A stretch of 60,000 nucleotides of DNA from positions 11,127,501 through 11,187,500 of the forward strand of contig NC_079880.1 of assembly GCF_029227915.1 (NCBI RefSeq), given 5' to 3'. The notes below the pieces were generated by a model that searched no databases, was not told where the DNA came from, and saw nothing but the letters and a program-made list of their open reading frames with translations. Source of the DNA: Hydractinia symbiolongicarpus. Its lineage: Eukaryota; Cnidaria; Hydrozoa; Anthoathecata; Hydractiniidae. Made by a program: the position numbers and the translations under genes. This document shows positions 9,099 to 18,245 of this stretch, in pieces. The number at the start of each line of letters is the position of its first letter. The stretch's first letter is position 1.

Positions 9099-9323
9099 AT
9101 TTTACTATAATTCGAGCTTCGTATATAAGCTATTCAGTATCACCTTGAGTACTACCTGTGTGAAAATTCACGCATCACCAGCTAGCTCATTTGCGCATCA
9201 TGCAGAAAACCTCTTGATTATTCAGAAATGTGTTTATCATTTTTGAATGGATGAGGCAAATGAGTTTTATCTTGTTTCTACCGCTGAAGAGGAGTGAAAA
9301 TTTAAAATATTTTTCAACGCGAC

Positions 9324-9824
9324 CTACAACTCAGATATATATCGATGGCCCTTGCTTTGATTATCCTCGGTCCACAATGGTTGCATGTTGGTATAGTGGA
9401 GCCTTGCTAATTGCACCTCCTCGCTGGGGTATTCTCCGTTCTCTCTGTATTTTAGTGGCACCTTGTGATCAAACTGCCACTGCCCTTGGTTTCCCCAGCA
9501 CATCCCGTCCTTAAATTGATTCTGGATATGACCGATAAATGTGCAAATGCCGCACCCCAGGTACTCAGTAGAGGCTATCTCCGTGTCATGGTTCAAAGCC
9601 TTGTGAATCCTGGCTAGAATGAGGTTATGCTGATAACCAGGGTGATCGCATATGGGACATTGGTTTCTTCTTTTTTGATGTCGACATCTGTTACGTTCCC
9701 GCCACGCCTTGAGGGTATCGCGGCATCTGTTGCACCGTTTCATTCGCTGGCCTTTGTTTTGGATTTTGAAGTTGTCAAGGGATTGGGTTCGCTTACATTG
9801 TGTACATTTTTTACTGTCCTCCAT
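9324..9824 (-). CDS. Zinc-ribbon HNH-type endonuclease
   Basis: An intact frame of 166 residues from ATG 9824. Paired Cys motifs near the N-terminus (CTQC, CNRC) and a CRHQKRRNQCPIC block suggest zinc binding. The C-terminal half carries an HNH core: DH in WQFDHKVPL, Asn in NMQPLW, and a final N-x-x-K in DNQSKG. HNH enzymes cut DNA with a single metal ion. In virus-like elements they act in genome processing, homing or host DNA attack. It lies directly downstream of the polymerase on the same strand, with a hairpin between. A GTG further upstream could extend the frame by 10 codons, but it falls in the hairpin. Confidence 0.7.
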   Translation of the reverse strand: MEDSKKCTQCKRTQSLDNFKIQNKGQRMKRCNRCRDTLKAWRERNRCRHQKRRNQCPICDHPGYQHNLILARIHKALNHDTEIASTEYLGCGICTFIGHIQNQFKDGMCWGNQGQWQFDHKVPLKYRENGEYPSEEVQLARLHYTNMQPLWTEDNQSKGHRYISEL

Positions 9825-9832
9825 CTTGTTAC

Positions 9833-9859
9833 GTTTTGTGAAGTGGTACTTCACAAAAC
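9833..9859. terminator. Perfect 12-bp hairpin after the polymerase gene
   Basis: Arms 9833-9844 and 9848-9859 (GTTTTGTGAAGT and its complement) flank a GGT loop. On the minus strand it begins 24 nt past the polymerase stop and ends 9 nt before the nuclease start codon. It is the most symmetrical hairpin in the element. Confidence 0.6.
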
Positions 9860-9882
9860 TCTGGACGGTGAAACCTCACTAT

Positions 9883-12800
9883 TCACAACATAAGAGGGGA
9901 GGTATGTACGCCGTCAGCGTGCACCTTCCGCTTATCGTAAAACGCCGAGAGGCCCCGCTTGTTTTGTTCGTACGTAACCATCACCTGGTTGCGCACCCGG
10001 AAACCTACGTTTTTCGCGGTGTCAATAGAGCCATTCAACGCATTCTTATACCTCTCCCATGTCATAGCGTTCTGCTTCTTCGACATGCCTTTACAGGAGA
10101 ATTTTGTGCCTTTCTTTCCTTCCACAAAGTAACACTTTGCTGTCAAAGCTATCATTCTAAACCCTATAAATTCCGGTTTGAATAGCCCTCCTGTTCGACT
10201 CGAGTACTTATCAGTCGTCTTTGTCGTACTCGTCAAGCAGTTCAGGGCGAACGACATCTCGTAACTCTTCTCCAGAGATGGCAAAATAGGCACTGTCCGT
10301 ATCCATATACACGTACTCAAAGTCTCGACGATCCACGTACTTACCCAAAAAATCGTAATAAAACTCAAGCATGCGCAATTTGGCCAGCTGGTACACCGCA
10401 ATGCCGCACTGGTACGCTCTGTCGATATGCACCCTTTTCTTTCCTTCTCGGATCTCGTAAGCATCGCCTATCTCTTCAAGATCTTCAAGGTATGGCGATC
10501 TCATCGCTGCATCCACCTTCTTTTCATCTCTCGAAAAGCTGGTGTTCGCGTGCCTCGATAGATCTTCGATCATTTTCCCATAGAACGAGTTCCCTTTCAG
10601 CTTGGCTGTATCTCCCGCAATACGCTTGTCAGGGTCTTTATCGGCTTGTCGTCGTGCATCCGCAATTTCTTCCGGAAACCATGCAAATGGCTTACCTCGT
10701 TTGTACTTGATGAACTGGTGAAACGCTGTCACCTTCAGGCCATGGTCGAGGTACCACTTTAGCACCGGAGTGTACAACAAGATCTTTTTAGCTTTCATCA
10801 ACCCTAGAAGCTTACGTGTGCCTGAAATACGTTTGCGCCCTGTTGCTTTTAGGTACTCGTGCATGTGCTCAGGGATTTGATCGTCGGGTATCTCCTTGAC
10901 CACAAATAGCGGAGCCATCTCGCTGAATTTGTCATACAGTTCCAGAGGGACCTCGATGTCGACCTGCGCAAAACCGAATAAGCTGCCGCTCTGCACCCCT
11001 TCTGTCAACAGTCTGATGTTGTGCTCAGCTGTGGGTGGGTTGATCTTGATCAGCTTCTCCTTCCCACAAGGAAAGTCTTGCATCAACGTACTCGGGTACA
11101 GCATGTTCGCGTCAAGCCCCAAAACAGTTTTGCACTTCCGTGGCTCCTGGTAGATATGGGATCTGATACCCGTCACGTCTCTCTCGTGGTACCTACAGAA
11201 CACGATGGCAGGCCCTCCCACCATGCCCGTTTGAAGCAGTTCATACGCCTCATTCTTCGTGCACTCAGTGCAAGCCATTTGCACCTTTTTGCACGCCTTG
11301 CAACTCTTTCCTTTGCATCCCCCTGCACATTTTTTTCCCCTGCATGTCTTGCACTTTTTACCCCTGCATGTCTTACATTTTTTCCCTTTGCAAGTCTCGC
11401 AATTCTCACCTTTCTTTCTCTTTCCACTACAAACCTCGCATGGCCTACCGTTACACACCTCGCAAACGTTACCCCCACACTCTTTACACTGTTCTCGAGC
11501 TTTCTTGCACGCCTCGCAGCCCTCCCCTTTACACGGTTTGCTTTCACACTTGTGTTTGCACGGCTCTCCTGGAGCGTAGAGCTCTAGCTTTGGGTTCAGT
11601 CGTAGAGACTTGTTCAAGACGTAGCGCATCGATACGCCTGGAATGCTTACCGCGTCTTTCAAAATGTCTATCCCGTCGTCGTAGTACTGCTGCCTTGTTT
11701 TGTCCACGGCTTCGATGAAAGGTTCCACGTCGGCTAAATTGTACTCACGCAACAAGTCCATCATGGTGACGCAGCCTCGCTTGTAAAACTCTGCACGGAA
11801 TGTTTCGTACTCATCAAGAGAGAGGGTGTTTTTCCCAGTAAGACTGCTATAGAAGTTCTTGTGCTCCACGGGGCCGACCTTGGTTTAGCTTGTCATAGCT
11901 CGTCAGCCACTCGTATGGGAACACCAGCTTTTCGAGCTTGCAATCCAGAGACTTGCACCATAGGTCGTAGCTCATGCCAGGAGCTATAAAATTTTTGATA
12001 TCGATAAATTTGAACCTCGAGGTCGTGAGGAACATGTAGTCGTTGTCTTTCTTCGCCACTTTGATCTTTTTGCTATCGTCTTTGGCAATTTGATCGACAA
12101 AGTACCGCTTGATCATGTTCAGGTCATACTTTCCACTGTTGAATCCTATCACGACCACCTGGTTTACCCACTAGTTCCATGCCTTCTGAGTCTTGTCTGG
12201 AAGCATGTCAAAATCATCGGGTCTTGGATACATTCTCTCCACCTCTTCCACAATGAGGGCGTGTCTCTTTTCGAGCTGCTCCACAAATCGTTCAACCAAG
12301 ATCTTCGGATCATCGTGCACCAAGAACATTGGATCTCTGTTCAGACTATCGTGAATGGCGACGCTGACCGGCACATGCTCCGAGATGTATGTTAGATCGG
12401 ATGTTTGCCGCTGGTGTAAAGGTGCTAGGAGGGCCTCGAAATCAAACACGATGTAGTGAGGATAGGGTCGAAATTCTTTCTTAAAGTACCTCTTGGCTTG
12501 GGGTGGGCTCTCGCACTCCCACACTGTGACGAGGTTGTAGCCAAGTTTTCGGATGCCTTCCTCCTTAGACTTGGTGGTCCTATATCTGTTTATGTTTGCT
12601 GTTCCTTGGCAGGGGCATCCGTGCCACATGCAACCGTGGTACTCATAGACTGTCCTGGTCTGAGGCTCATAGCCGTCTACCTTGTAGACCTCATTTTCTT
12701 TCTCCCCGTAGCGTATGACTCGTTCTCCTCCATGCCCACAGAGTGCGTGATGAATGTGCCTTCCAGTTTTCCTCGACATGTGCTCGAGCCATTTACAAGC

Positions 12801-14103
12801 GTCATAGCTAAAGCCCTCACCGTAAAAGACCTTCTCTGACTTGTTAGGCATGCGCTTGACCTTCTTGCCTTTGCAGATAATAGTCGGCTTTTTTCCCTCG
12901 CACTCGTTCTTTTTGTGCCTTGTTAGGTTTTCAACTCTGGTGAATCGCTGTTTGCAGGCTTCGCATTCCCAGTGTTGCGTTAAAACATCTATCTTTTTAA
13001 TGTAGAAAGTGCCCATCCAACATACCAAGGTTGATCGTGTCTAAATCTTTTTTGTATTGATTCTGACCGTACACAAGTCTCCAGGGTGCCTTTTCAGAGT
13101 TTGTTAGGGGCTCAAAGGCTCTGATGTTGATCTTGAAACGCTTCGCTATCCCCTGCAAGTCAACGAGCTTCGTAGCACGTACATCTTCCCTCTTTAGTTT
13201 GGGATTCTCGTAGTACTCGCGTGCTAGCGCGAGAGCTGGTCTTGTAAGGTACTTTTCTTTTTGCTTCTTATCTTCACGTGAGTGTACGACCAGACATCTC
13301 CAGACACACAAATTGTCGGTTCTTTCATCCTCCTTATCAAAGCTGTAGATAGACTTTTTATTTCGCAACCAGTCTGGTAAAGGTCCACACCCTAACAGGG
13401 GCTCCTTTGTAGAGATGATCTTGATCTGCACATGCTGGAAGACTATTTTCCCTTCGTACGATCCTGGGGTCTCGATTGTTCTTTCTGGTGGCAAGTACGC
13501 CTTCCCCCAAAACTCATGATCTCCTAGATCTAATCGCTGCATTTCACATTTTTCGACAAAGGCCTCGATGTCAGCTAGACTCGTAAGCGATACTTCGCTT
13601 CCCTTGGTCTTGTGATACGGAGCCGTGCCACCTCCTGCTTCGTAGATGGTGCAAGCAAAACTGTAGACTATCTTAACTCTCATGTCTATGTAGGGCGTAA
13701 TTTTTCGCATGATGGCCTCCGCCAGTGGCTGATTAAGGTTCTTGTTGAACCGCCATGTCTTGACACGATTTCCGTCTTCCAACATCTGTGTGTCATTTTC
13801 ATCAAAAATGTGCTGAATGTCTTCGACGCCTTCGGATCGGTTTTTCTCTTGTGGGAACATGTGCTTGATGTCTTCGACTCCACTGTATTCGTCTTGTATG
13901 TCTCCAGCATCGTAAAAGTCCTCTCGCGCTTCGGTTTCGATTTCGTCGTGCAGCGTCGTCCTTCAAGCAATTTGCTCCCTCGCCCTGTTATAATAAGACG
14001 TAACAGTATCTCGCACGCTCTGCGCAAGAGCATCGCGAGTTGCTGCTACTGGCGCTGATACAGCTCTATATAATTTACTAATTGCATTCTTGAACCAACT
14101 CAT
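9883..14103 (-). pseudogene. Protein-primed-type DNA polymerase B of the Polinton
   Basis: A gene of about 1400 codons. From the N-terminus: a short amphipathic start (MSWFKN), a doubled GVEDI repeat, a CVWRCL motif resembling an OTU-type cysteine box, a C2H2-like finger (CEAC to HKKNEC), a DGYEP to HGCMWHGC block of the kind seen in Vsr-like nuclease domains, exonuclease motifs FDFEA and GFNSGKYD, a Cys-rich insertion, and then polymerase motifs A (DANMLYPS), B (KLKGNSFYG) and C (YMDTDS) on 11869-10211. The C-terminus lies at 10205-9883 in another frame. Breaks: TGA 13965-13963, frameshift near 13,005, TAG 12173-12171, frameshift near 11,875 and frameshift near 10,208. All catalytic residues I looked for are present, but this copy is dead. 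It replicates the element in intact relatives. Confidence 0.92.
11261..11560 (-). repeat. Tandemly expanded Cys-rich insertion within the polymerase gene
   Basis: About 100 residues containing 23 Cys, mostly as CxxC and KGKKC units, sit between the exonuclease part and motif A. Part of it is an obvious tandem repeat at DNA level (TGCATGTCTT units near 11,341-11,380). The pairs suggest several zinc sites. A shorter Cys cluster at this point is the likely ancestral state, expanded here. Confidence 0.7.
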
Positions 14104-14155
14104 TTCTCTTTTATTGTAAGTATATTCAGACTTCAACTAACAGCGGTCGCAATTT

Positions 14156-14176
14156 GAGTAGGGAATTTCCCTACTC
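14156..14176. repeat. Perfect palindrome near the Polinton right end
   Basis: GAGTAGGGAA and its exact complement flank a central T, giving 10-bp arms. It lies 53 bp upstream of the polymerase start codon, between that gene and the element terminus. Confidence 0.6.
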
Positions 14177-14202
14177 GAAAAAATTTGTTGATGTCAGCAG
14201 TT

Positions 14203-14259
14203 TTTGTCGAGTGCCGTCATGATGTCAGCAAATTTGTCGAGTGCCGTCATGATGTCACG
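14203..14259. repeat. 30-bp tandem repeat, two copies
   Basis: Two copies of a unit beginning TTTGTCGAGTGCCGTCATGA start at 14203 and 14233. A partial GATGTCAGCAG precedes them. Iterated motifs near an element end may bind replication or transposition proteins. Confidence 0.6.
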
Positions 14260-14284
14260 TGTTTTACTCATTTGAGGCATGATG

Positions 14285-14306
14285 AAATCTGTGACGTCAC
14301 AGATTT
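14285..14306. repeat. Perfect 22-bp palindrome containing a CRE-type site
   Basis: Arms AAATCTGTGAC (14285-14295) and its complement (14296-14306) are exact. The centre is TGACGTCA, the consensus bound by CREB/ATF-type bZIP factors. Its position upstream of the minus-strand polymerase gene would suit a promoter element. Confidence 0.55.
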
Positions 14307-14469
14307 TTAGGGGGTCTAAAAGCAGCGTTTTTTAATAGGGGTTTGACCGTCGAAAACCTAAAACCTGATTATATTACCTCCCTACTCTAGCTAATAAAAG
14401 ATAATTTGCAAAAGAAGTTTTTCTGAACCAGCAGTCCAGAAATTTAAGCTGGCTCTAGCGTAATTAAAT

Positions 14470-16571
14470 TGGAAGCAAGTAGCAAACAGTAAATGTGTTG
14501 ACGAGTACAATAAATTTATAAAGATCTTCTCTGACCATTATAACCAATGCTTTCCATTAAAAGAATATGTTATAAAAATAAAATCTTACCTACCTAAAAC
14601 CTAAATCACAAAAAAAATTATCCAAAAACAGCACTACAGTAAATCATTAACACAATTTTAAATGACGCAAAAAGAACGCGGCAAATAATAAGGAAGTTAT
14701 TAGTAAAAAATAAAATGTTCAACATTGTCTGCCAGACAGGATCACATATGACAATATTATTATTGAAAACGATAATGAAATAGGTAGCACAATTAATGAA
14801 TTTTTTGTATATGTAGGGCCAAATCTAGCTTCAAAGATTACAAGCAATGTGAACTATAAAAACTATACAGCGAAATGTAAATTTAAATTACTAAATGATT
14901 CAATTAGAGGAATTAGAAAATGCGTTTAAAGGCCTAAAAGAGGGTAAAGCTCCAGGTTTCGACAATATTAGTATTAATATAGTAATAAATTCTTTTACAT
15001 CGGTTAAACACACATCAATCATATTTTTAAACAATTATTTTCACAAGGCATATTTCCAGAACTACTTAAAACTGCTACAGTAATTCCAATACCAAATCAG
15101 GCAATGCCGAGTCTCAAATTTCAGACCAAACTCGATATTGCCAGTATTTTCGAAGCTGTTGAAAAGAATTTGTATAACAGAGTGTTCAATTACTCTCCCT
15201 TTTCTATAGAAAACAATTTGGCTTCCGTCAACAGCACTCGACAGAACATGCCATTTTGAAACTTGTTGAAGATTTACACAATTCCTGTTTAAGCGGTAAA
15301 TATACCCTGGGTGTATTTATTAACCTTTCAAAAGATTTTGATACTGTTATTCATAAGATTTTATTAGAAAAACTACATGCATATGGTATAGACGGAATTA
15401 CGTTAAAGTGGTTTGAAAGTTATTTATCTAATCGTACACAGTATATCAATGTTAGCAATGGCAAATAAACTAATAAGCTGTTAATAAAATGTGGGGTCCC
15501 TCAACGCTCTATATTTGGACCTCTCCTGTTTTCGATTTACATTAACGATCTTAATTATTCCACTCAAGTTCTAAATCCCGTTATGTTTGCAAATGATGCT
15601 AAAATTGTTCTCCAAATGTTAAAAAGACCAAATATGCATTACTCCACCATGCGCATAAAAGAAACAGGCAACCAACAATATTACCGGAATTGAAAATCGG
15701 AGATTTCTTAATCCCACGTGAAACAGAAACGAAGTTCCTTGGAGTTATACTTGATGAAAACCTTGCCTGGCGGAAACCCTTTGAAACTGTAAGTATAAAA
15801 CTTTCGAAATCTATTTTTGTTCTTTATAAAGCTCGACATCTATAAAATAAACATTGCCTAATAAATTTATATTTTTCATTCGTACATAGTCATATAAATT
15901 ACGCAAATATAGTGTGGGGATAATAAATCCAAACTTGAATCGATATATAATCGTCAAAAACACGCTGTAAGAACTATTCTTCACCAAGACAAATTTACGC
16001 AAAGCAAACGACTAATACAGTCTATAAAAGCTTTAAATAATTTTCAGAACGTATGCTTATGTATAACATAAAAAAAATCTATACCCCTCATAATTTATAA
16101 CATGTTTTAAGTAAGAGAAAGTAAATATTCACCAGGTCATTTGGTCCATACTATCCACCATACAGGAAAACTAAGGCCAGTCAGTTGTGAACTTCATATC
16201 CTGGTGCATATATCTGGAATAGCATACACAAAATTGATAGATTTGTATTTGACAATGAGGGATCCTTTATATGTTTTCAAAACAAAGTAAAAACATTTTT
16301 ATTACACAGATTGAACAATGAAGTCTTGCAGGCATTCGTTATATAATATTTCTTTTTTACATAGGTTATTTTAATTCTTTTTTTCATTAGGGAGCATGAA
16401 ATGTTATTTCAACAGGTTCTCAATGATAAGACTAGTTACTTGTCTTCTGTGAGTTTCCTGGTTTAATTAGATAGCATTATTACATAAATCTTGTAACAAT
16501 TAAATTTATTTGAATTTAATACTAACATTTTACTACTGTGTTTACGAAAAAAAAATCTATCTATCTATCTA
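14470..16571 (+). mobile_element. LINE fragment (Jockey/CR1-like reverse transcriptase), 5'-truncated
   Basis: The plus strand reads, in shifting frames, the linker and reverse transcriptase of a non-LTR retrotransposon: a KEGKAPGFDN block near 14,935, TEHAILK and FINLSKDFDT near 15,250-15,340, GVPQRSIFGPLLFSIYINDL near 15,490-15,550, and a degenerate FANDAKIV where an F/YADD is expected. The C-terminal LINE tail follows to about 16,340. Many stops and shifts are present and the first catalytic Asp is changed to Asn, so it is dead. The element ends in an A-run followed by ATCT repeats at 16,555-16,571, a typical simple-repeat 3' tail. Its 5' end abuts the Polinton. Confidence 0.75.
16555..16571 (+). 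repeat. (ATCT)n 3' tail of LINE
   Basis: Four ATCT units after an A-run mark the 3' end of the preceding LINE. Confidence 0.6.
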
Positions 16572-16900
16572 CAACCATCCACATAATCTTTGAGACAAAT
16601 TAGAAATTCTATCAAAAAACCAGAAATGGCCGTTGACGCAAATGTCCATTTTTCCAACTGAGACGGTTTAAACATGTAAAAATATAATTAGCCTATCGCA
16701 GCACTGTAAGGCTTCGTTCTAGTGAACTTTTCGGTTTTACTAGTTAATTCAGAATTTCCCAAGTCTTAGTCGAAGCTAAAGCTGAAGTTCCGTGAGCCTG
16801 GAGGCAGTACGTCGAGTTTGAGAAGACTTGTATGGGGGGTTTGTGAAAGTCTCAATATTTATGTGGGTGATTGTCGATTATATACATATATGTGACTGCC
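16572..16900. other. Unassigned spacer
   Basis: AT-rich sequence of about 330 bp between the LINE tail and the 22-bp inverted repeat. I see no gene. The last bases (TATATGTGACTGCC) resemble the mirror-image flank at 28,835-28,850, so the inverted repeat may extend slightly outward. Confidence 0.4.
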
Positions 16901-17112
16901 CAGGGGAATTTGATAACAAACAAATTAAACAAGTTAAATTTCAACGTTATATCGCTGCGAAGAACAAAAGAAATAACGCTAATTGACGCTAGAAAATATC
17001 CAATTTAACGTTATAGCGTTAACATGAGATAACACTATAGCGTTAATTATCATTGCAAATAGCTAATGACGTTAGTAGCGCTAAATTAACGTTAAAAGCG
17101 TTAATATGACTT
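16901..17112 (+). repeat. Left terminal repeat and AGCGTTA motif array
   Basis: The 22-bp terminal repeat is followed by at least eight close variants of TAACGCTA, AGCGTTA or AACGTTA up to about 17,112. Dense subterminal motifs of this kind are usually transposase binding sites. Confidence 0.6.
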
Positions 17113-18245
17113 AACATGTAAATGGCTTGTCCACTAGCACGAAATTATTCTCCATTAGAGCCTTACAGCTTTAAGTCACAAAATAGGACGGGCTTTCTTT
17201 CCATCGTAGTACAAAAAAATCAGGTAGAACAACGCTGGATACGAAGTTGCTCAACGTTTTCTACATAATTTGTTAAAGTCTGTTCTGCAAGTTAGCATAA
17301 CAAGACCATGTGATAAGCGCCTGCGATTCTCATTTTCAACCTGTTCTAACGTACTTCGGAAACTTTCGGACGCAGAAACAGTGTGCTATAAAAACAAGCA
17401 AAAAATTTTTACTACCAATAATGTAAACTTATAGTAACTAAAACTCTAAAGTACAATAAATAATTACACTCTGCCTAATTCTACATTGCATGCAACACAA
17501 CAGTGCTTTATGATTTTTAAAAGTAATCACTTAACAAATTCTAATTATCTAGTAAGTAAACTAGGCTCTTTGATAATAGCAAGAAAGCTCAACATAAATA
17601 ACGGAAATAGTAGGGAAAGAATGCCTTCAAACTAAGAAACTAACAACATTAAGAAAGTTGAAAAATATACATTTTGTTCAGGGTTTTGTTTATATGTGAA
17701 ATGGCAAATTATAAAGCTATCTAGCTAACGATTCCAGAGAAGCCACAGATATAGAAACAGTATGAGGTAAAAGTTATTTTTTATGTCTAAAGTCTCTTAG
17801 CTTATGTTGTAGTTTATTATAAACAACATTGTTCAAAATTTCTTCGGTAGAATTGAATTGTTGTAGGACATAATTTTTGGTGCATTGAATTTTAACAGGT
17901 TCAAGCCTGACACAACCTCTTTTTCCTGTTAAATTCGACTTTCAGGCAGGTAATTTTCGGTGGTTATAGGAAGAGCGCCACCTGGTAACGTGTGTTCTAA
18001 TTCTGAAATTTCAGGTGCGATGTTTGGTGACCTTAAAGTCAAGTGGAGGTGATACATCACGTAGCTTATCAGTTGGAGTAGATACGTAGTCAAGTGGATC
18101 AGCATTCTCGGCTTGAGGAGTAATTTTTTTTATGGCAGAAAGAATAAATTCAATACTATTATTTATTTGACAAATTGTCGATTTTAATGTTTGCTGCATG
18201 TTTTGCATATCATTTTCTAATTTCTCCATCCTGGTAACATCAAGT
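17113..18245. other. Low-coding stretch with one short minus-strand frame
   Basis: AT-rich sequence. The only suggestive frame is 18,229-18,011 on the minus strand (72 residues, helical start with MEKLENDMQNMQQ, coiled-coil-like), continuing leftward in other frames with a Pro/Glu-rich stretch. It could be an exon of a gene belonging to the large TIR element. Nothing else is recognised. Confidence 0.35.

Larger units (their letters stand above)
8690..9323. other. Long non-coding stretch inside the Polinton
   Basis: About 630 bp without a convincing gene. It contains a strong hairpin at 8724-8765, a nested stem structure at 9002-9098 and a TATA-like GTATATAAG near 9120. A plus-strand frame runs through 8818-9246 but lacks the start motif and has a composition I do not trust as coding. 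Confidence 0.5.
1..14345. mobile_element. Polinton/Maverick-type element, right part, decayed
   Basis: The gene set is the Polinton hallmark set: DDE integrase, packaging ATPase with Walker motifs, a capsid-like gene and a protein-primed-type family B DNA polymerase, together with BRO-N, Fic and HNH accessory genes. Integrase and structural genes are mostly on the plus strand, while polymerase and accessory genes are on the minus strand. The left end lies outside the window, and I could not see the expected cysteine protease or minor capsid gene, which may be there. The right end is placed near 14,345, after palindromes that follow the polymerase start and before LINE sequence. The exact terminus and target duplication cannot be fixed without the other end. 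Seven in-frame stops and several frameshifts show this copy is not functional as a whole. Confidence 0.85.

Noticed and set aside
8818-9246. 142-codon plus-strand frame in the Polinton intergenic region
   Set aside because: It lacks the upstream AATAAA-like motif, overlaps the branched stem structure and has no recognisable domain.
11261-11560. A separate metallothionein-like gene
   Set aside because: The Cys-rich stretch is in frame with the polymerase on both sides and has no start or stop of its own.
11021-11718. Plus-strand frames opposite the Cys-rich part of the polymerase gene
   Set aside because: They are antisense shadows of the repetitive Cys codons; the minus strand carries the polymerase motifs.
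14203-14259. A CRISPR array
   Set aside because: There are only two near-adjacent copies with no unique spacers, in eukaryotic transposon sequence.
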